From: Bacteroidota bacterium
Lineage (GTDB): Bacteria > Bacteroidota > Bacteroidia > UKL13-3
DNA: 64,000 bases
Reading direction: 5' to 3'
Assembly: GCA_030680835.1 (NCBI GenBank)
Contig: JAUXUD010000053.1
Location: 100,879-164,878, forward strand
Under the pieces are notes generated by a model. It did no database searches. It was not told the DNA's origin and saw nothing but the letters and a program-made list of their open reading frames with translations. Shown one piece after another: positions 18,478 through 28,459 of this stretch (the stretch's first letter is position 1; every line of letters starts with the position of its first letter). The position numbers were made by a program, and so were the translations under genes.

Positions 18478-18702
18478 TCGGTATATTGATTAATAAAGAG
18501 GGTTAAAGTATGTTTAATTTTAGTCGAAAATATAGATTTTATAAGAGATAACAATAATAAATTAAAATCTTAAATTACAGCATATTAAATAAAAAGATTA
18601 AGTTTATTTTTAGTTATCAATTGATTGTAGTTGCTTTACTCTTTTTTCTCATTAAAAACTTTTAACATTGAAAAATATTTGAAAAATGTATTTTGCATAT
18701 AA

Positions 18703-20115
18703 ATGGAGAGAAAATTAAACGACCCCAAAATTACACGCGCCTGGACAATGTATGATTGGGCAAACTCAGTCTTTTCACTTACAGTTGTCACAGCAATTTT
18801 CCCTCCCTATTATTTAAGTGTAAGCAAGGCGGCTTCAATAGCACAGGGTAATGCGGTTAATGGTAAATTCTTTCTCGATTTTTTTGGATATAAAGTAATC
18901 AATTCAGCCTTGTATTCGTATTCATTATCTCTGGGATTTTTACTGGTGGCTTTAATCTGTCCTATATTATCAGGAATAGCAGATGTGAAAAGCAATAAAA
19001 AAGCATTCATGAAGTTTTTCTGTTATCTTGGGTCACTTGCATGTGTTTTAATGTACTTTTTTGAATCGGGTACCATTTATTTTGGCTTATTATTATTTGT
19101 AGTGAGCTTATTGGGTTTTGCAGGCAGTATTGTTTTTTACAATGCTTTTTTGCCAGAAATTGCAAGCGAAGATCAATTTGATAAATTGAGTGCCAGAGGT
19201 TTTTCCATGGGATATTTTGGAAGTGTTTTTTTGCTTTTGGCCAATCTGTATTTTATTATGAATCCGGAAATATTTTTCCCAATAGATGAAAAAGTACGCG
19301 AAATAATGGCAGCCAACGCACATTTACTTGAAGCAGATGCATGGATTCAGGCCAAACAATATTATACCAGTGTTGCAAGCCGGCTTTGTTTTGTTAGTGT
19401 GGGGTTGTGGTGGGCCGGATTTGCTCAGATAACATTTAAGTATGTTCCCGAAAGAGCAGGAATAACAAATAATTATGAAGGCAATATTTTTGTGAAAGGT
19501 TTCAGGGAATTGAAAAAAGTGTTTGCTGAAATCAATAAACCACAAAACCATATTATCAAAAGATTTTTATCCGGTTTTTTCTTTACCAGTATGGGGGTTC
19601 AAACCGTAATGTATGTGGCTGTAATTTTTGCCGGTCTTGAATTAAAAATGGAAGGCAAGGAACTTATTTATACAGTATTGATTATACAGATTATTGCCAT
19701 TCTGGGAGCCTTGTCGTTTTCACGCATATCCGGTTTAATAGGAAATATATATACCCTGGTTTTTATGTTGTTTGTATGGATAGGAATTACAACTTCCGCA
19801 TATTTTGTGAAAACACACAACGAATTTTATATCTTGGCTGGCGTTGTGGGAATCGTTATGGGAGGTATCCAGTCGATGTGCCGGAGTACATTTGCAAAAC
19901 TAATTCCGGATGATACCAAGGATACCGCTTCTTATTTCAGTTTTTATGATGTAACAGAAAAAATTGCAATTGTACTGGGTACCTTTGTCTATGGTTTTAT
20001 CAATAATGTAACAGAAAATATGAGGGTTTCGGTTTTGGCATTAATTGTGTTTTTTGTGTTTGCCCTGTTTTTTATTGCACGTATTAAAAATTTTAAAGAA
20101 ATACATACTCAATGA
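18703..20115 (+). CDS. UMF1-family MFS transporter
   Basis: 470 residues with about 12 predicted membrane segments. The N-terminal TMYDWANSVFSLTVVTAIFPPYY is the hallmark of the UMF1 (Atg22-like) branch of the major facilitator superfamily. DDTKDTASYFSFYDVTEKIAIVLG near the C-terminus is also typical. Substrate is not established for bacterial members; amino-acid efflux has been proposed for the yeast homologue. Its stop overlaps the next start codon (ATGA), so it is translationally coupled to the Fe-S protein gene. A TATTTTGC box lies at 18689-18696, close to the start. Confidence 0.88.
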   Translation: MERKLNDPKITRAWTMYDWANSVFSLTVVTAIFPPYYLSVSKAASIAQGNAVNGKFFLDFFGYKVINSALYSYSLSLGFLLVALICPILSGIADVKSNKKAFMKFFCYLGSLACVLMYFFESGTIYFGLLLFVVSLLGFAGSIVFYNAFLPEIASEDQFDKLSARGFSMGYFGSVFLLLANLYFIMNPEIFFPIDEKVREIMAANAHLLEADAWIQAKQYYTSVASRLCFVSVGLWWAGFAQITFKYVPERAGITNNYEGNIFVKGFRELKKVFAEINKPQNHIIKRFLSGFFFTSMGVQTVMYVAVIFAGLELKMEGKELIYTVLIIQIIAILGALSFSRISGLIGNIYTLVFMLFVWIGITTSAYFVKTHNEFYILAGVVGIVMGGIQSMCRSTFAKLIPDDTKDTASYFSFYDVTEKIAIVLGTFVYGFINNVTENMRVSVLALIVFFVFALFFIARIKNFKEIHTQ

Positions 20116-20831
20116 AGGTTGATTTATTCATTCCCTGTTTTGTAGATCAGTTTAAACCTGAAACTGCTTTTAACATGATTAAAGTACTGGAAAAAGCAGG
20201 TTGTAAAGTTACTTATAATCTGGAGCAAACCTGCTGTGGATTACCTGCCTTTAATGCAGGTCACTGGGAAGATGCAAGGGAAGTGGGAGAGAAGTTGTTA
20301 AATGAGGTTTCACTCGACAAAACGATGGTATGCGGCGCGGCATCGTGCACAGCCATGATCCGTAATTCTTATGATTTACTTTTTCAAAACTCAAGTTATC
20401 ACAACAAGTATCGACAATTACAGAAAAAAAGTTTTGAGTTGAGTGAGTTTTTAGTGGATGTACTCAAAGTGGAATCGCTGGGATCTGTATTAAAAGGAAA
20501 AGCGGTTTATATGGATTCGTGCCATGCGTTAAACCATTGCCATATCAAAGAGCAGCCGCGTAAATTATTAAAGCAGGTTGAAGGACTCGAATTACTTGAA
20601 ATGCCTTTCCCTGAAGAATGTTGTGGATTTGGGGGTATGTTTTCGGTTAATTTTGAACCGCTTTCTATAGAAATGGCCCAGCAAAAACTTGATAATGTAT
20701 TAAGCACCGGTGCGCAATACCTGGTTTCAACCGATTATTCCTGCTTGCTGCATTTGGATGGCCTTATTAAAAAGCAAAATTTAAACATACAGATTTTACA
20801 TCTGGCAGATGTGCTTGCCAGTGGTTTGTAA
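20112..20831 (+). CDS. (Fe-S)-binding CCG-domain protein (LutA/YkgE family)
   Basis: 239 residues with two cysteine-rich CCG domains: IPCFVDQF with LEQTCCGLPAFNAG in the first half, and MDSCHALNH with PEECCGFGGMFS in the second. In LutA/YkgE this module binds an Fe-S cluster in an L-lactate oxidation complex with LutB and LutC. Those partners are not in the neighbourhood; the coupled gene here is a UMF1 transporter, so the lactate role is uncertain. The 4-bp overlap with the transporter suggests one operon. Confidence 0.88.
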   Translation: MKVDLFIPCFVDQFKPETAFNMIKVLEKAGCKVTYNLEQTCCGLPAFNAGHWEDAREVGEKLLNEVSLDKTMVCGAASCTAMIRNSYDLLFQNSSYHNKYRQLQKKSFELSEFLVDVLKVESLGSVLKGKAVYMDSCHALNHCHIKEQPRKLLKQVEGLELLEMPFPEECCGFGGMFSVNFEPLSIEMAQQKLDNVLSTGAQYLVSTDYSCLLHLDGLIKKQNLNIQILHLADVLASGL

Positions 20832-20857
20832 TTTTAAATAATATTACCAAGCCTAAA

Positions 20858-21238
20858 CTATTCAAATTTAGACAACCTTTTTTTAAGATCGCTGATTTGT
20901 TCTTTCAGCTCTCCATTCCGCTCCTTTAATTCCGCAATGCGTTCTTCATAAATTTTTATGGGTGTATTGATATGAACATCCCCCGTATTTGTTATCCCAT
21001 GATTTGTACTGTTGTTAAATACCAGTTGTTCATCAAAATGGAGCAACAAATCCGGGTCTACTTCCAGAGCTTTAGCTACCTGCTCCAGCCGTTCCATATC
21101 GCATTTGGTTTCCCCTTTTTCCAAACGCTGGTAAGCCTTTAAGCTAAGTGGAATTCTGTCAGCCACCGTTTGTGGATCTAACTTCTTTAATTTTCTAATC
21201 ATTGCGATTTTTGAGTGCACGTTTCTAATATTAGACAT
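20858..21238 (-). CDS. XRE-family transcriptional regulator with C-terminal coiled coil
   Basis: 126 residues. A helix-turn-helix occupies about residues 8-65 (TVADRIPLSLKAYQRLEKGE, then MERLEQVAKALEVDPDLLL). After a short beta-like linker (GITNTGDVHINTPI) comes a ~35-residue heptad-rich charged coiled coil (IAELKERNGELKEQISDLKKRL), presumably for dimerisation. It is transcribed away from the giant subtilase gene, and a 15-bp palindrome and two direct repeats lie in the shared control region. Autoregulation and control of the subtilase cluster are inferred. Confidence 0.85.
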   Translation of the reverse strand: MSNIRNVHSKIAMIRKLKKLDPQTVADRIPLSLKAYQRLEKGETKCDMERLEQVAKALEVDPDLLLHFDEQLVFNNSTNHGITNTGDVHINTPIKIYEERIAELKERNGELKEQISDLKKRLSKFE

Positions 21239-21249
21239 AAAATGGGTAG

Positions 21250-21295
21250 TTTTTGCTATTAAAAGTGCTAAAATAGACTATTTTTGATATTAAAA
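21250..21295. promoter_or_regulatory. Putative XRE operator and subtilase promoter
   Basis: Direct repeats TTTTTGCTATTAAAA (21250-21264) and TTTTTGATATTAAAA (21281-21295) are 31 bp apart, about three helical turns. Between them AAAATAG-A-CTATTTT (21270-21284) is a perfect inverted repeat with a 1-bp centre. It overlaps TATTTTTG (21279-21286), a consensus -7 box pointing at the subtilase gene 67 bp downstream. Confidence 0.55.
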
Positions 21296-21352
21296 TACAA
21301 TCTTTTTTGTAAATTTTTGTAAGCGAAAATATTAAAATTAATACAAACGCTT

Positions 21353-24300
21353 ATGAAAACTACATTTTTAGCTATTATGCTGGCAATAACGCTAACAGGA
21401 GCCTCGATATCAAAAGTAAATGCCGTAAACAACCGATTTGTTTGCAATGGCGATTCTTTGAAAATAGGGTTGGATTCACTCCCGGCAAATTTTCATTGGG
21501 GTACCCAAACATTAACAGTAAAGTGGAATGGGATTGTATTTGCTAACGATCAATTTAAAAGATTTGTAAAACCAACAAGTCATACGGTTTATATATTGGA
21601 AATTACAAAGGGAATACATACATATAAGGATACATTTAATGTTATCGTTAGACCCAAACCTGTGTTGCCATTGTTTGCAAATGATACAAGCATTGTATTT
21701 GGCAGTAAACTCAGGTTGGATTTAAACTCGGATAAATTAGTCGGTTTACATTATAAATGGAATCATCAGAATAATGATTCAATACTATCATTTTTTCCAG
21801 CATCCGATACAACCTGTAACTTCACCGTTTCAAATCAGCATGGGTGCCAGGTAAGCCGGAATTATATTATTAAAGTAAAGAATCCAATTTTTGTGGTAGT
21901 AAAAGATACCCTTAAATTTTGCAATACCCAAAAGGTAAATGGTATAATCAGAATGGGTCATTCCGGCCTGGATACGCTATTTAAAAGATACCGTGTGGTG
22001 AATATGCAAAAAGTAAATTCAAAAGTTAGGAGTGCTGGAATTTTAAGCAGGGTTTTTAAAATTGTTTGTAATGGAAATGAAGATTCCCTGCTATTGGAAC
22101 TTGCAAATTATGATAGTTTGTTTAATCAAAGATTTGTTTCTAAACCGGGCGTATTTAAACATGCAGCAGCTTCTCATGCACCTGGCTATCATCCCAACGA
22201 GTGGGCTAATTTTGCATGGCCACATGCACTTGCAGCCATGCGTATGCCCGAAGCCTGGGACATTAGCAAAGGGAATCCTGCAATTCGGGTGGCAGTGGTT
22301 GAAGATGGACATCCGAATATCTATCATGAAGACTTAGCAGGAAAAGTTACTTTTACATCAACCCCTGGAATTGGAATGGGATATACCCCTAAAAACCATA
22401 CCACCAATGTTGCAGGTTGCATTGCAGCAATTGGGGATAATAATAAAGGCGTTGTGGGTGCAGGCTATAATATTGGTGTAACCGGTTATTATTTACCATT
22501 AGGTTCAGGAGGACTTGAATGGACACAATTAGAAGAAGTCTTAAACGCAATATACCTGGATGGAATAAAAATTGTTAATTTTAGTTTTGCCGGTTATTCG
22601 CATAACGGACTGGTACAGGCAGTGATTGATACCTATTATGATTTGGGTTTAATTTTTATAGCCGGAGCAGGAAATGCAAATATGGGTCCGAGATATGATG
22701 AATTATATCCTGCAAGTTATAACCATGTAATTTCAGTGAGTGGTGCGGCAACAGATGCCAATCCTTCAAATCCTCCGGTATTTGTTCCTGATGTGAGTCC
22801 GGATCCGCCATTTTCTTCAACAAACCTGGATGCCTATAGCCTGAATTTTAATTATTTGGTTCATGGTCCAACGGGTCACCAGTATAATAACATGGTTGAT
22901 ATATGTGCTCCCAGTGTAAAAGTTAAAACAACCGGGGCAGGCCCCATGGATGGAATTACAAATGACTCATACATTGAAAACTGGGGTACTTCATTTGCAG
23001 CCCCGCTGGTTGCATCGGTTTGTGCATTAATGTCTTCTGTGAATCCTTGTTTGAGCAATGAAGATATGGAATACATTATTAAAAGCACTGCCCGGCCTAT
23101 AGCAGATAATACCTCTGCAAATCCCTGGTATAATAAACTGGGTGCTGGTTTTATTGATGCCAAAGCAGCGCTCGATATGGCGTTAACTTATGGTACTACC
23201 GATTTGGTTGTAGTCCAAAACCAAAGTATAACCTTTAGTGATGTAACAAAAAAATATGCAAATGTAACCGTTGAAAATGGAGGCACTTTAATGTTGGATA
23301 ATTGCAAATTATATATGGGACCCGGAGGGAAGATATTGGTTAAAAAAGGAGGTCGCCTGGTTACTTTAAATTCGTTAATCTCTATGAGCTACAAGCCCGG
23401 TATATGCAATAGTGCTTCGGATTGGGTGGGTATCGTAATTGAAGGGGATCCCACAAAAGAACAAGGAAACTTTGCTTTTCAGGGGGTTGCTAATTTAGTA
23501 AACACAACTATCGAATATGCCAGAACAGCTGTAATGTTAGGAGACGGTACCATGGGCAGCGGAGGAGGATTGCTTTACGCAACCAAATGTAAATTTAACT
23601 TTAGAAACTTCGGAATATTTTTTAACCCATATACATCTCCAACAGGATTAAATAATGCCTGTATTATTAAAAAATGTAAATTTATTATCCCTCTTTACTT
23701 TCCAACCATTCCCAATATTTTAGTCAATATGCAACAAGTCGGCATAGGTTTATCAGGCATCAAGGGACTGAAAATAAGTGGCTGCGAATTTATTACAGAT
23801 GGAGATAATTATGTATTTGTTATTCCGCATGCAACATACGATCGTAAGGCCATTGGTGTGAGCAGCTATAACAGTTCAGTAATTGTTCAGGACGATAAAG
23901 CGACCACTTTTCCTTATAATCCTCAAACAAAAGGAAGCTTTACAAATCTCGATATTGGTGTATATCATGTAGGTTTCTCGGCCGACCAGAATATTAATGT
24001 CAATAATAATAATTTTAACATTTGTGGGGTAGGCATTAAATTAAATGGGGGAACAAATTCTAAAATTTATCGCAATGATTTTTCCCTTACCTTATTTAAT
24101 ACTGCATCTTGTACGGATATGTCTAAAGAAACAGGTATTTCAAGCTACAATTCAAGCGGGGCAATTATTACTGAGAATAAATTTTTTAATACCTATTACC
24201 TAACTCCATACGACTTAATCAATTGCAACAACAGGGCAAATAAATACCTGGTGGGGAGTGTGCTTAATAATACATCCAATCCGGTAAAACTGGCCACTGT

Positions 24301-25840
24301 TTTTTCTCGTAATAATTTTACGTTTGGCATGGCATCAAGTCAGTTCGAAGTAGATAACGGAAATACCCTTGTGCGTTGCAACGATTATGCCCATCATTTA
24401 GATGCAATAGCAGTGTATGGTATTAACCCGGGATTTGGAAATTGCCAATCGGATCGGGTTGATCGTTTAAATACATTTACCAATACCTATGCCTGGGGTG
24501 ATGTGTGTAATTTCAATTTAACCGGTAATTCCTATGATTACCTGGTAAGTATTGCAGCAAATCCAAAACCACCAACCAGTGTAGGTTATTACAATCCTGC
24601 AACTTCAGTAAATATTAAAACATCCTGCTTACCCTACGGTACAATAAATGGCTTCCCATGTTCAACTCAAAAGGATATTAACCCGGAAACCGACCCAAGG
24701 AACGGAGATGTACCTTATGGCAATGGAGGGGGTATGTTTGATTTGTTTGAAGAATTAAAAATAAAAAAGCAGTTAATCAGTGACGGGGCGGCTAATTCAT
24801 TGGAAGAATCTGTTATTACAGGTAATAGTAGCAATGCAGGAGCCGTTTATACAAGCCTGATGACAAATTCTCCATACTTAAGCGATGCTATATTAAACGC
24901 CGTATTATCATATGGCAGTTATTTTTCATCCACACAAATTGCTTCCATTTTAACATCAAATTCTGCACTAAGCAGTAACATCTATGCCGCGGCACTTATT
25001 AATAGCCGTTTACTTGAAGACGCAACCGCTATGGAAAGTGTTGTAAATGCGCAATCAAACACCAATCAGCGACAGGTACTGGAAAGCGAAATTGTTGGAT
25101 TAACCAACAGGTACTATGAAGCCAGAACGACTGTTATTGATAGTATACTATACATGCATATCGAAGATACCTTAAACAATGCCAATAATTATTATGTAAA
25201 CCAGATTATAAGTCTATTGGAAAATCAGGAAGATGAAGACAATAAATATTTATTATTACCTCTTTACTGCAGCACAAAAAATACCAGCAAAATAGCTACT
25301 GAATCTGCCAAATTCAGCAATAGTATAGTTGAAGAAAAAGCATTTAAAGATGTGGTTTTGTTTAATTATGATGTAATGCAGGGACTTGCAGGTAATACCT
25401 ATCTCGCTGCAAACCATAATCGGATACTGGAAATTGCAGATGATACTACTTTATATGCTTCACCGGGAGCCAATGGCTTGCTCGAAATGGTTTATGGCGA
25501 AACCCGTACCCGTTATCCTTTTACGAGCAGCAACGTAAGTTTGGGTAAAAGAGCATTAACAGTAAACCAGGCTAACAGTGATAATAAATCCATGTTCAGT
25601 TTATTTCCCAACCCAAGTAATGGACAGGTGACCATAAGCTTTAAAGGAGCCATAAACAAACCAGGTTCAATGATAAAAATAGTTGACATAGCAGGTAAGC
25701 AAGTTTTTGAAACCGGTATAGAGCTAAACCAAATAGAGAAAACAATCGACTTAAATAATTTTAAAAATGGGATCTACTTTGTTAAAATAATATTAGCTGA
25801 TGGCAGAACTTTTAGTGAGAAGTTAGTGTATGTTAAATAA
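21353..25840 (+). CDS. Very large secreted subtilisin-like (S8) protein with T9SS tail
   Basis: 1495 residues. Signal peptide (to about residue 25), two Ig/PKD-like domains, then an S8 domain at about 300-610 with H349 in PKNHTTNVAG and S547 in NWGTSFAAPLVA. Where subtilases have the catalytic Asp two residues before Gly (DxG), this protein reads VAVVEDGH, with E317 in that place and D318 beside it. Residues ~640-1100 look like a right-handed beta-helix, followed by a helical region and a T9SS CTD (FSLFPNPSNGQVTISF). Expected at the cell surface or released. First of three consecutive T9SS cargo genes, overlapping the next by 11 bp. Confidence 0.85.
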   Translation: MKTTFLAIMLAITLTGASISKVNAVNNRFVCNGDSLKIGLDSLPANFHWGTQTLTVKWNGIVFANDQFKRFVKPTSHTVYILEITKGIHTYKDTFNVIVRPKPVLPLFANDTSIVFGSKLRLDLNSDKLVGLHYKWNHQNNDSILSFFPASDTTCNFTVSNQHGCQVSRNYIIKVKNPIFVVVKDTLKFCNTQKVNGIIRMGHSGLDTLFKRYRVVNMQKVNSKVRSAGILSRVFKIVCNGNEDSLLLELANYDSLFNQRFVSKPGVFKHAAASHAPGYHPNEWANFAWPHALAAMRMPEAWDISKGNPAIRVAVVEDGHPNIYHEDLAGKVTFTSTPGIGMGYTPKNHTTNVAGCIAAIGDNNKGVVGAGYNIGVTGYYLPLGSGGLEWTQLEEVLNAIYLDGIKIVNFSFAGYSHNGLVQAVIDTYYDLGLIFIAGAGNANMGPRYDELYPASYNHVISVSGAATDANPSNPPVFVPDVSPDPPFSSTNLDAYSLNFNYLVHGPTGHQYNNMVDICAPSVKVKTTGAGPMDGITNDSYIENWGTSFAAPLVASVCALMSSVNPCLSNEDMEYIIKSTARPIADNTSANPWYNKLGAGFIDAKAALDMALTYGTTDLVVVQNQSITFSDVTKKYANVTVENGGTLMLDNCKLYMGPGGKILVKKGGRLVTLNSLISMSYKPGICNSASDWVGIVIEGDPTKEQGNFAFQGVANLVNTTIEYARTAVMLGDGTMGSGGGLLYATKCKFNFRNFGIFFNPYTSPTGLNNACIIKKCKFIIPLYFPTIPNILVNMQQVGIGLSGIKGLKISGCEFITDGDNYVFVIPHATYDRKAIGVSSYNSSVIVQDDKATTFPYNPQTKGSFTNLDIGVYHVGFSADQNINVNNNNFNICGVGIKLNGGTNSKIYRNDFSLTLFNTASCTDMSKETGISSYNSSGAIITENKFFNTYYLTPYDLINCNNRANKYLVGSVLNNTSNPVKLATVFSRNNFTFGMASSQFEVDNGNTLVRCNDYAHHLDAIAVYGINPGFGNCQSDRVDRLNTFTNTYAWGDVCNFNLTGNSYDYLVSIAANPKPPTSVGYYNPATSVNIKTSCLPYGTINGFPCSTQKDINPETDPRNGDVPYGNGGGMFDLFEELKIKKQLISDGAANSLEESVITGNSSNAGAVYTSLMTNSPYLSDAILNAVLSYGSYFSSTQIASILTSNSALSSNIYAAALINSRLLEDATAMESVVNAQSNTNQRQVLESEIVGLTNRYYEARTTVIDSILYMHIEDTLNNANNYYVNQIISLLENQEDEDNKYLLLPLYCSTKNTSKIATESAKFSNSIVEEKAFKDVVLFNYDVMQGLAGNTYLAANHNRILEIADDTTLYASPGANGLLEMVYGETRTRYPFTSSNVSLGKRALTVNQANSDNKSMFSLFPNPSNGQVTISFKGAINKPGSMIKIVDIAGKQVFETGIELNQIEKTIDLNNFKNGIYFVKIILADGRTFSEKLVYVK

Positions 25841-27341
25841 AGCTAAATATGTTTATGTTATTATCGGGTTATTTTACCTGTTAACGTCTGCAATATTCGC
25901 TCAACAATCTACTTTTAATAAAATGTATAACTATCGCCATCAAGCCGAAGTATTTCATTTTGCAAATATAAATGCATTAAATAGTAGTTATTTAATTGGT
26001 ACATCAATGGGAGTGCCTAATCCACAATCTGACTCAGCATATTGGACGAATGGTTTTGGATTTATTAAAACAAATTATAAAGGGGATATTGACAGCAATT
26101 CACTTTATATTTATTATAAACCGCATTGCAGGAATTCAGTTGTTGAGGTGCTCAATTACGACAAAGATACAGGAGTGATGTATTGGCAATTTTCATATTC
26201 AAGTACCAATTCTTCTGGGCTTAATATTTTTGAAAATTATATTGTTTGTTTTAGCAATACAGGTGATAGTTTATGCAGTATAAGGCTTTTGACTCAAAAT
26301 GATTCTAATACGATTTATTCTGTTATAAAATATAATAATAGTTTTTTTAATTTTGGTTGGTCCACAGCTTACCAGGGTTCACAAGTATTTTTAGCAAAAT
26401 ATGATTTATCAGGCCAGAGTATCTTTCATAAACCGTATAATGGAATTTACACCCCCGCAAAAATGAATTTAATAAGTAATAACAGGATTTTAATGGTAGG
26501 TGGACATCATTATTATAATTGGGATGGTGTGGGAGATAACAAGCCCTGGTATATGATAACTGATACCAATGGCTATAAATTGTTTGAAAAAAAATATTTC
26601 GACTCTATTCGTTATGATAAATACATGACAGGGATTCATAAGATAAATGCAAATTGCTTTTTGATTGATGGGTCAAAAAATTCGTATATAGGAGATAATA
26701 CTTTTTTTTATTTGATGGATACATTGGGTAAAATTAACAGACAGTGGAGTTTACCTATTGAATATGGGATTTATAACGCATCAATTTTAGAGGGTAAATA
26801 TATTGTAGCTGCTGCAAATGATAAGAAAGATAGTATCGACATTGGGAAACTTATAAAAACAGATACAACAGGTAATATTATCTGGCAAAGGGAGTATTAT
26901 ACCAGTTATTATACCTCCATTTTTTATGGCCTGAGTAAGGGATTTAACAATGGCTTTATAATTACCGGCACTGCTATTGATACAACCCATGCCACGGCCC
27001 ATCAAGATGCATGGCTTGTTGTTACCGATAGCTTTGGCTGTGTAACACCCGGCTGCCACTTAGCCAATTATGTGCAGGAAATCTCTGTACAAAAAATCGA
27101 ATATTTAAGCAGTTGGCCAAACCCGGTGCATGATCTTCTAAAGTGCAAACTGCACCCATCTTTATTGCCTGAAGAATGTTTACTCGTGCTCATTGACATC
27201 AATGGCAAAGAGCTGTTAAAAATTAAACCCACTGAAAACAATATTGAAATTCCGGTATCAAAATTACCAGATGGTTTTTATTATTTGATGTTATTGAAAA
27301 ATAACAAATTGCTTGGAAGCTCTAAGCTAATAAAAGAATAG
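25830..27341 (+). CDS. T9SS-exported protein of unknown function
   Basis: 503 residues. Signal peptide (MLNKAKYVYVIIGLFYLLTSAIFAQ), then repeated beta-rich units of the kind YLIGTSMG, GFGFIKTNYKGD, FLAKYDLSGQS and GKLIKTDTTGNIIWQREY. These resemble propeller-type repeats reporting 'step-by-step' strands. A T9SS tail starts near SSWPNPVHDLLKCKL. No enzyme motif seen. The start overlaps the end of the large subtilase gene by 11 bp, so translation may be coupled and the two products may act together. Confidence 0.7.
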   Translation: MLNKAKYVYVIIGLFYLLTSAIFAQQSTFNKMYNYRHQAEVFHFANINALNSSYLIGTSMGVPNPQSDSAYWTNGFGFIKTNYKGDIDSNSLYIYYKPHCRNSVVEVLNYDKDTGVMYWQFSYSSTNSSGLNIFENYIVCFSNTGDSLCSIRLLTQNDSNTIYSVIKYNNSFFNFGWSTAYQGSQVFLAKYDLSGQSIFHKPYNGIYTPAKMNLISNNRILMVGGHHYYNWDGVGDNKPWYMITDTNGYKLFEKKYFDSIRYDKYMTGIHKINANCFLIDGSKNSYIGDNTFFYLMDTLGKINRQWSLPIEYGIYNASILEGKYIVAAANDKKDSIDIGKLIKTDTTGNIIWQREYYTSYYTSIFYGLSKGFNNGFIITGTAIDTTHATAHQDAWLVVTDSFGCVTPGCHLANYVQEISVQKIEYLSSWPNPVHDLLKCKLHPSLLPEECLLVLIDINGKELLKIKPTENNIEIPVSKLPDGFYYLMLLKNNKLLGSSKLIKE

Positions 27342-27387
27342 CGAAATGTTGAAATTCAATTGGTTTTAAAAATTGATAAATCTAATA

Positions 27388-28305
27388 ATGGTATCCTTGA
27401 AAAGCATAATTTTAATATTCACATTATTCTTTATTACCCTAAGAGTTTCTGCTCAATCCTTTGCTCCTATTGGTGCAAAATGGTATTACAGTTCAGCCGA
27501 ACTTGGTGCCGGGCCAAATGATGCAGCCTATTACCTGTATGAATCTAAACAAGAAATTAATGTTTTTGGACATCCTGGTAAAATAATCTCCGTTACCTAT
27601 TACAGATCCTTTTATAAATTTCATGGAGATACAGTTATTCTTCCACCCGTTTATATTTATCAGTCATTCGATACCGTTTTTTATTATAACAATGTTTATC
27701 ATAAATATTTTCCACTTTATATTTTTAATGTTAAAAAAGGAGATACCATTAACTATCATTGTCCTGAAGTCCCTTTATTTAAGCCAAACGACACAATAGT
27801 TAAATCAGTTATTGATTCTGTTACTAATTTTATAGTCGGTTCAGATACCCTGAAAAGAATTTGGTCACATGAATTTGGCGCTTTTTCTTTTTACGGTGGA
27901 TATACCGAGAAAATTGGCTCCCGCTTATTAATGCTTCATCAACCACAAATGGTTATTCCCGAATGGGATGGTCCACTGCGTTGTTATTCGGATAGCGATA
28001 TTTCATATAATACAACCCAATTTCCTTGCGACTACAGAATGCGGGTAGGATTGGAGGAAATGGTAAAACCGATAGGACTGTTAATTTATCCGAATCCATC
28101 AACAAACCAGATACATATTCAAATAATTTCAAATCAAAAACAAGCATTTAATATTTATAATTCAATGGGTCAAAAAATTATGAATGGTGTTCTTGAATCC
28201 AATTTGACTACGATTGATACTGATGCTTTGAACAGTGGAATTTACAGCTTTGAATTAATATCCACCAATAATACCCAGAGGAAGCGTTTCATAGTGGATA
28301 AATAA
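27388..28305 (+). CDS. T9SS-exported protein of unknown function
   Basis: 305 residues from the ATG at 27388 (MVSLKSIILIFTLFFITL), which begins the signal peptide; an in-frame TTG 15 bp upstream is less likely. The mature part starts FAPIGAKWYYS, a beginning common to a group of Bacteroidota secreted proteins, and ends in a T9SS tail (LLIYPNPSTNQIHIQI ... RKRFIVDK). No catalytic motif recognised. It follows the previous T9SS gene by 46 bp on the same strand and probably closes that cluster. Confidence 0.7.
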   Translation: MVSLKSIILIFTLFFITLRVSAQSFAPIGAKWYYSSAELGAGPNDAAYYLYESKQEINVFGHPGKIISVTYYRSFYKFHGDTVILPPVYIYQSFDTVFYYNNVYHKYFPLYIFNVKKGDTINYHCPEVPLFKPNDTIVKSVIDSVTNFIVGSDTLKRIWSHEFGAFSFYGGYTEKIGSRLLMLHQPQMVIPEWDGPLRCYSDSDISYNTTQFPCDYRMRVGLEEMVKPIGLLIYPNPSTNQIHIQIISNQKQAFNIYNSMGQKIMNGVLESNLTTIDTDALNSGIYSFELISTNNTQRKRFIVDK

Positions 28306-28459
28306 CAGTAAATTCTAATTTTTATACTTGAACTTGGCGTTTATTTTAGTTGCGTTGAAGCTTCATTTGGAGATTTGAGTTATTTTACTTAAAACAGATT
28401 TAAAATTATTTTCCTCTCCTACTGAATTTCTCATACCTTTACCACAAAATTATAAAACT

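Noticed and set aside
20112..20831. Complete lactate-utilisation operon (lutABC)
   Set aside because: Only the LutA-like gene is present; its coupled neighbour is a UMF1 transporter, and no lutB or lutC is seen.
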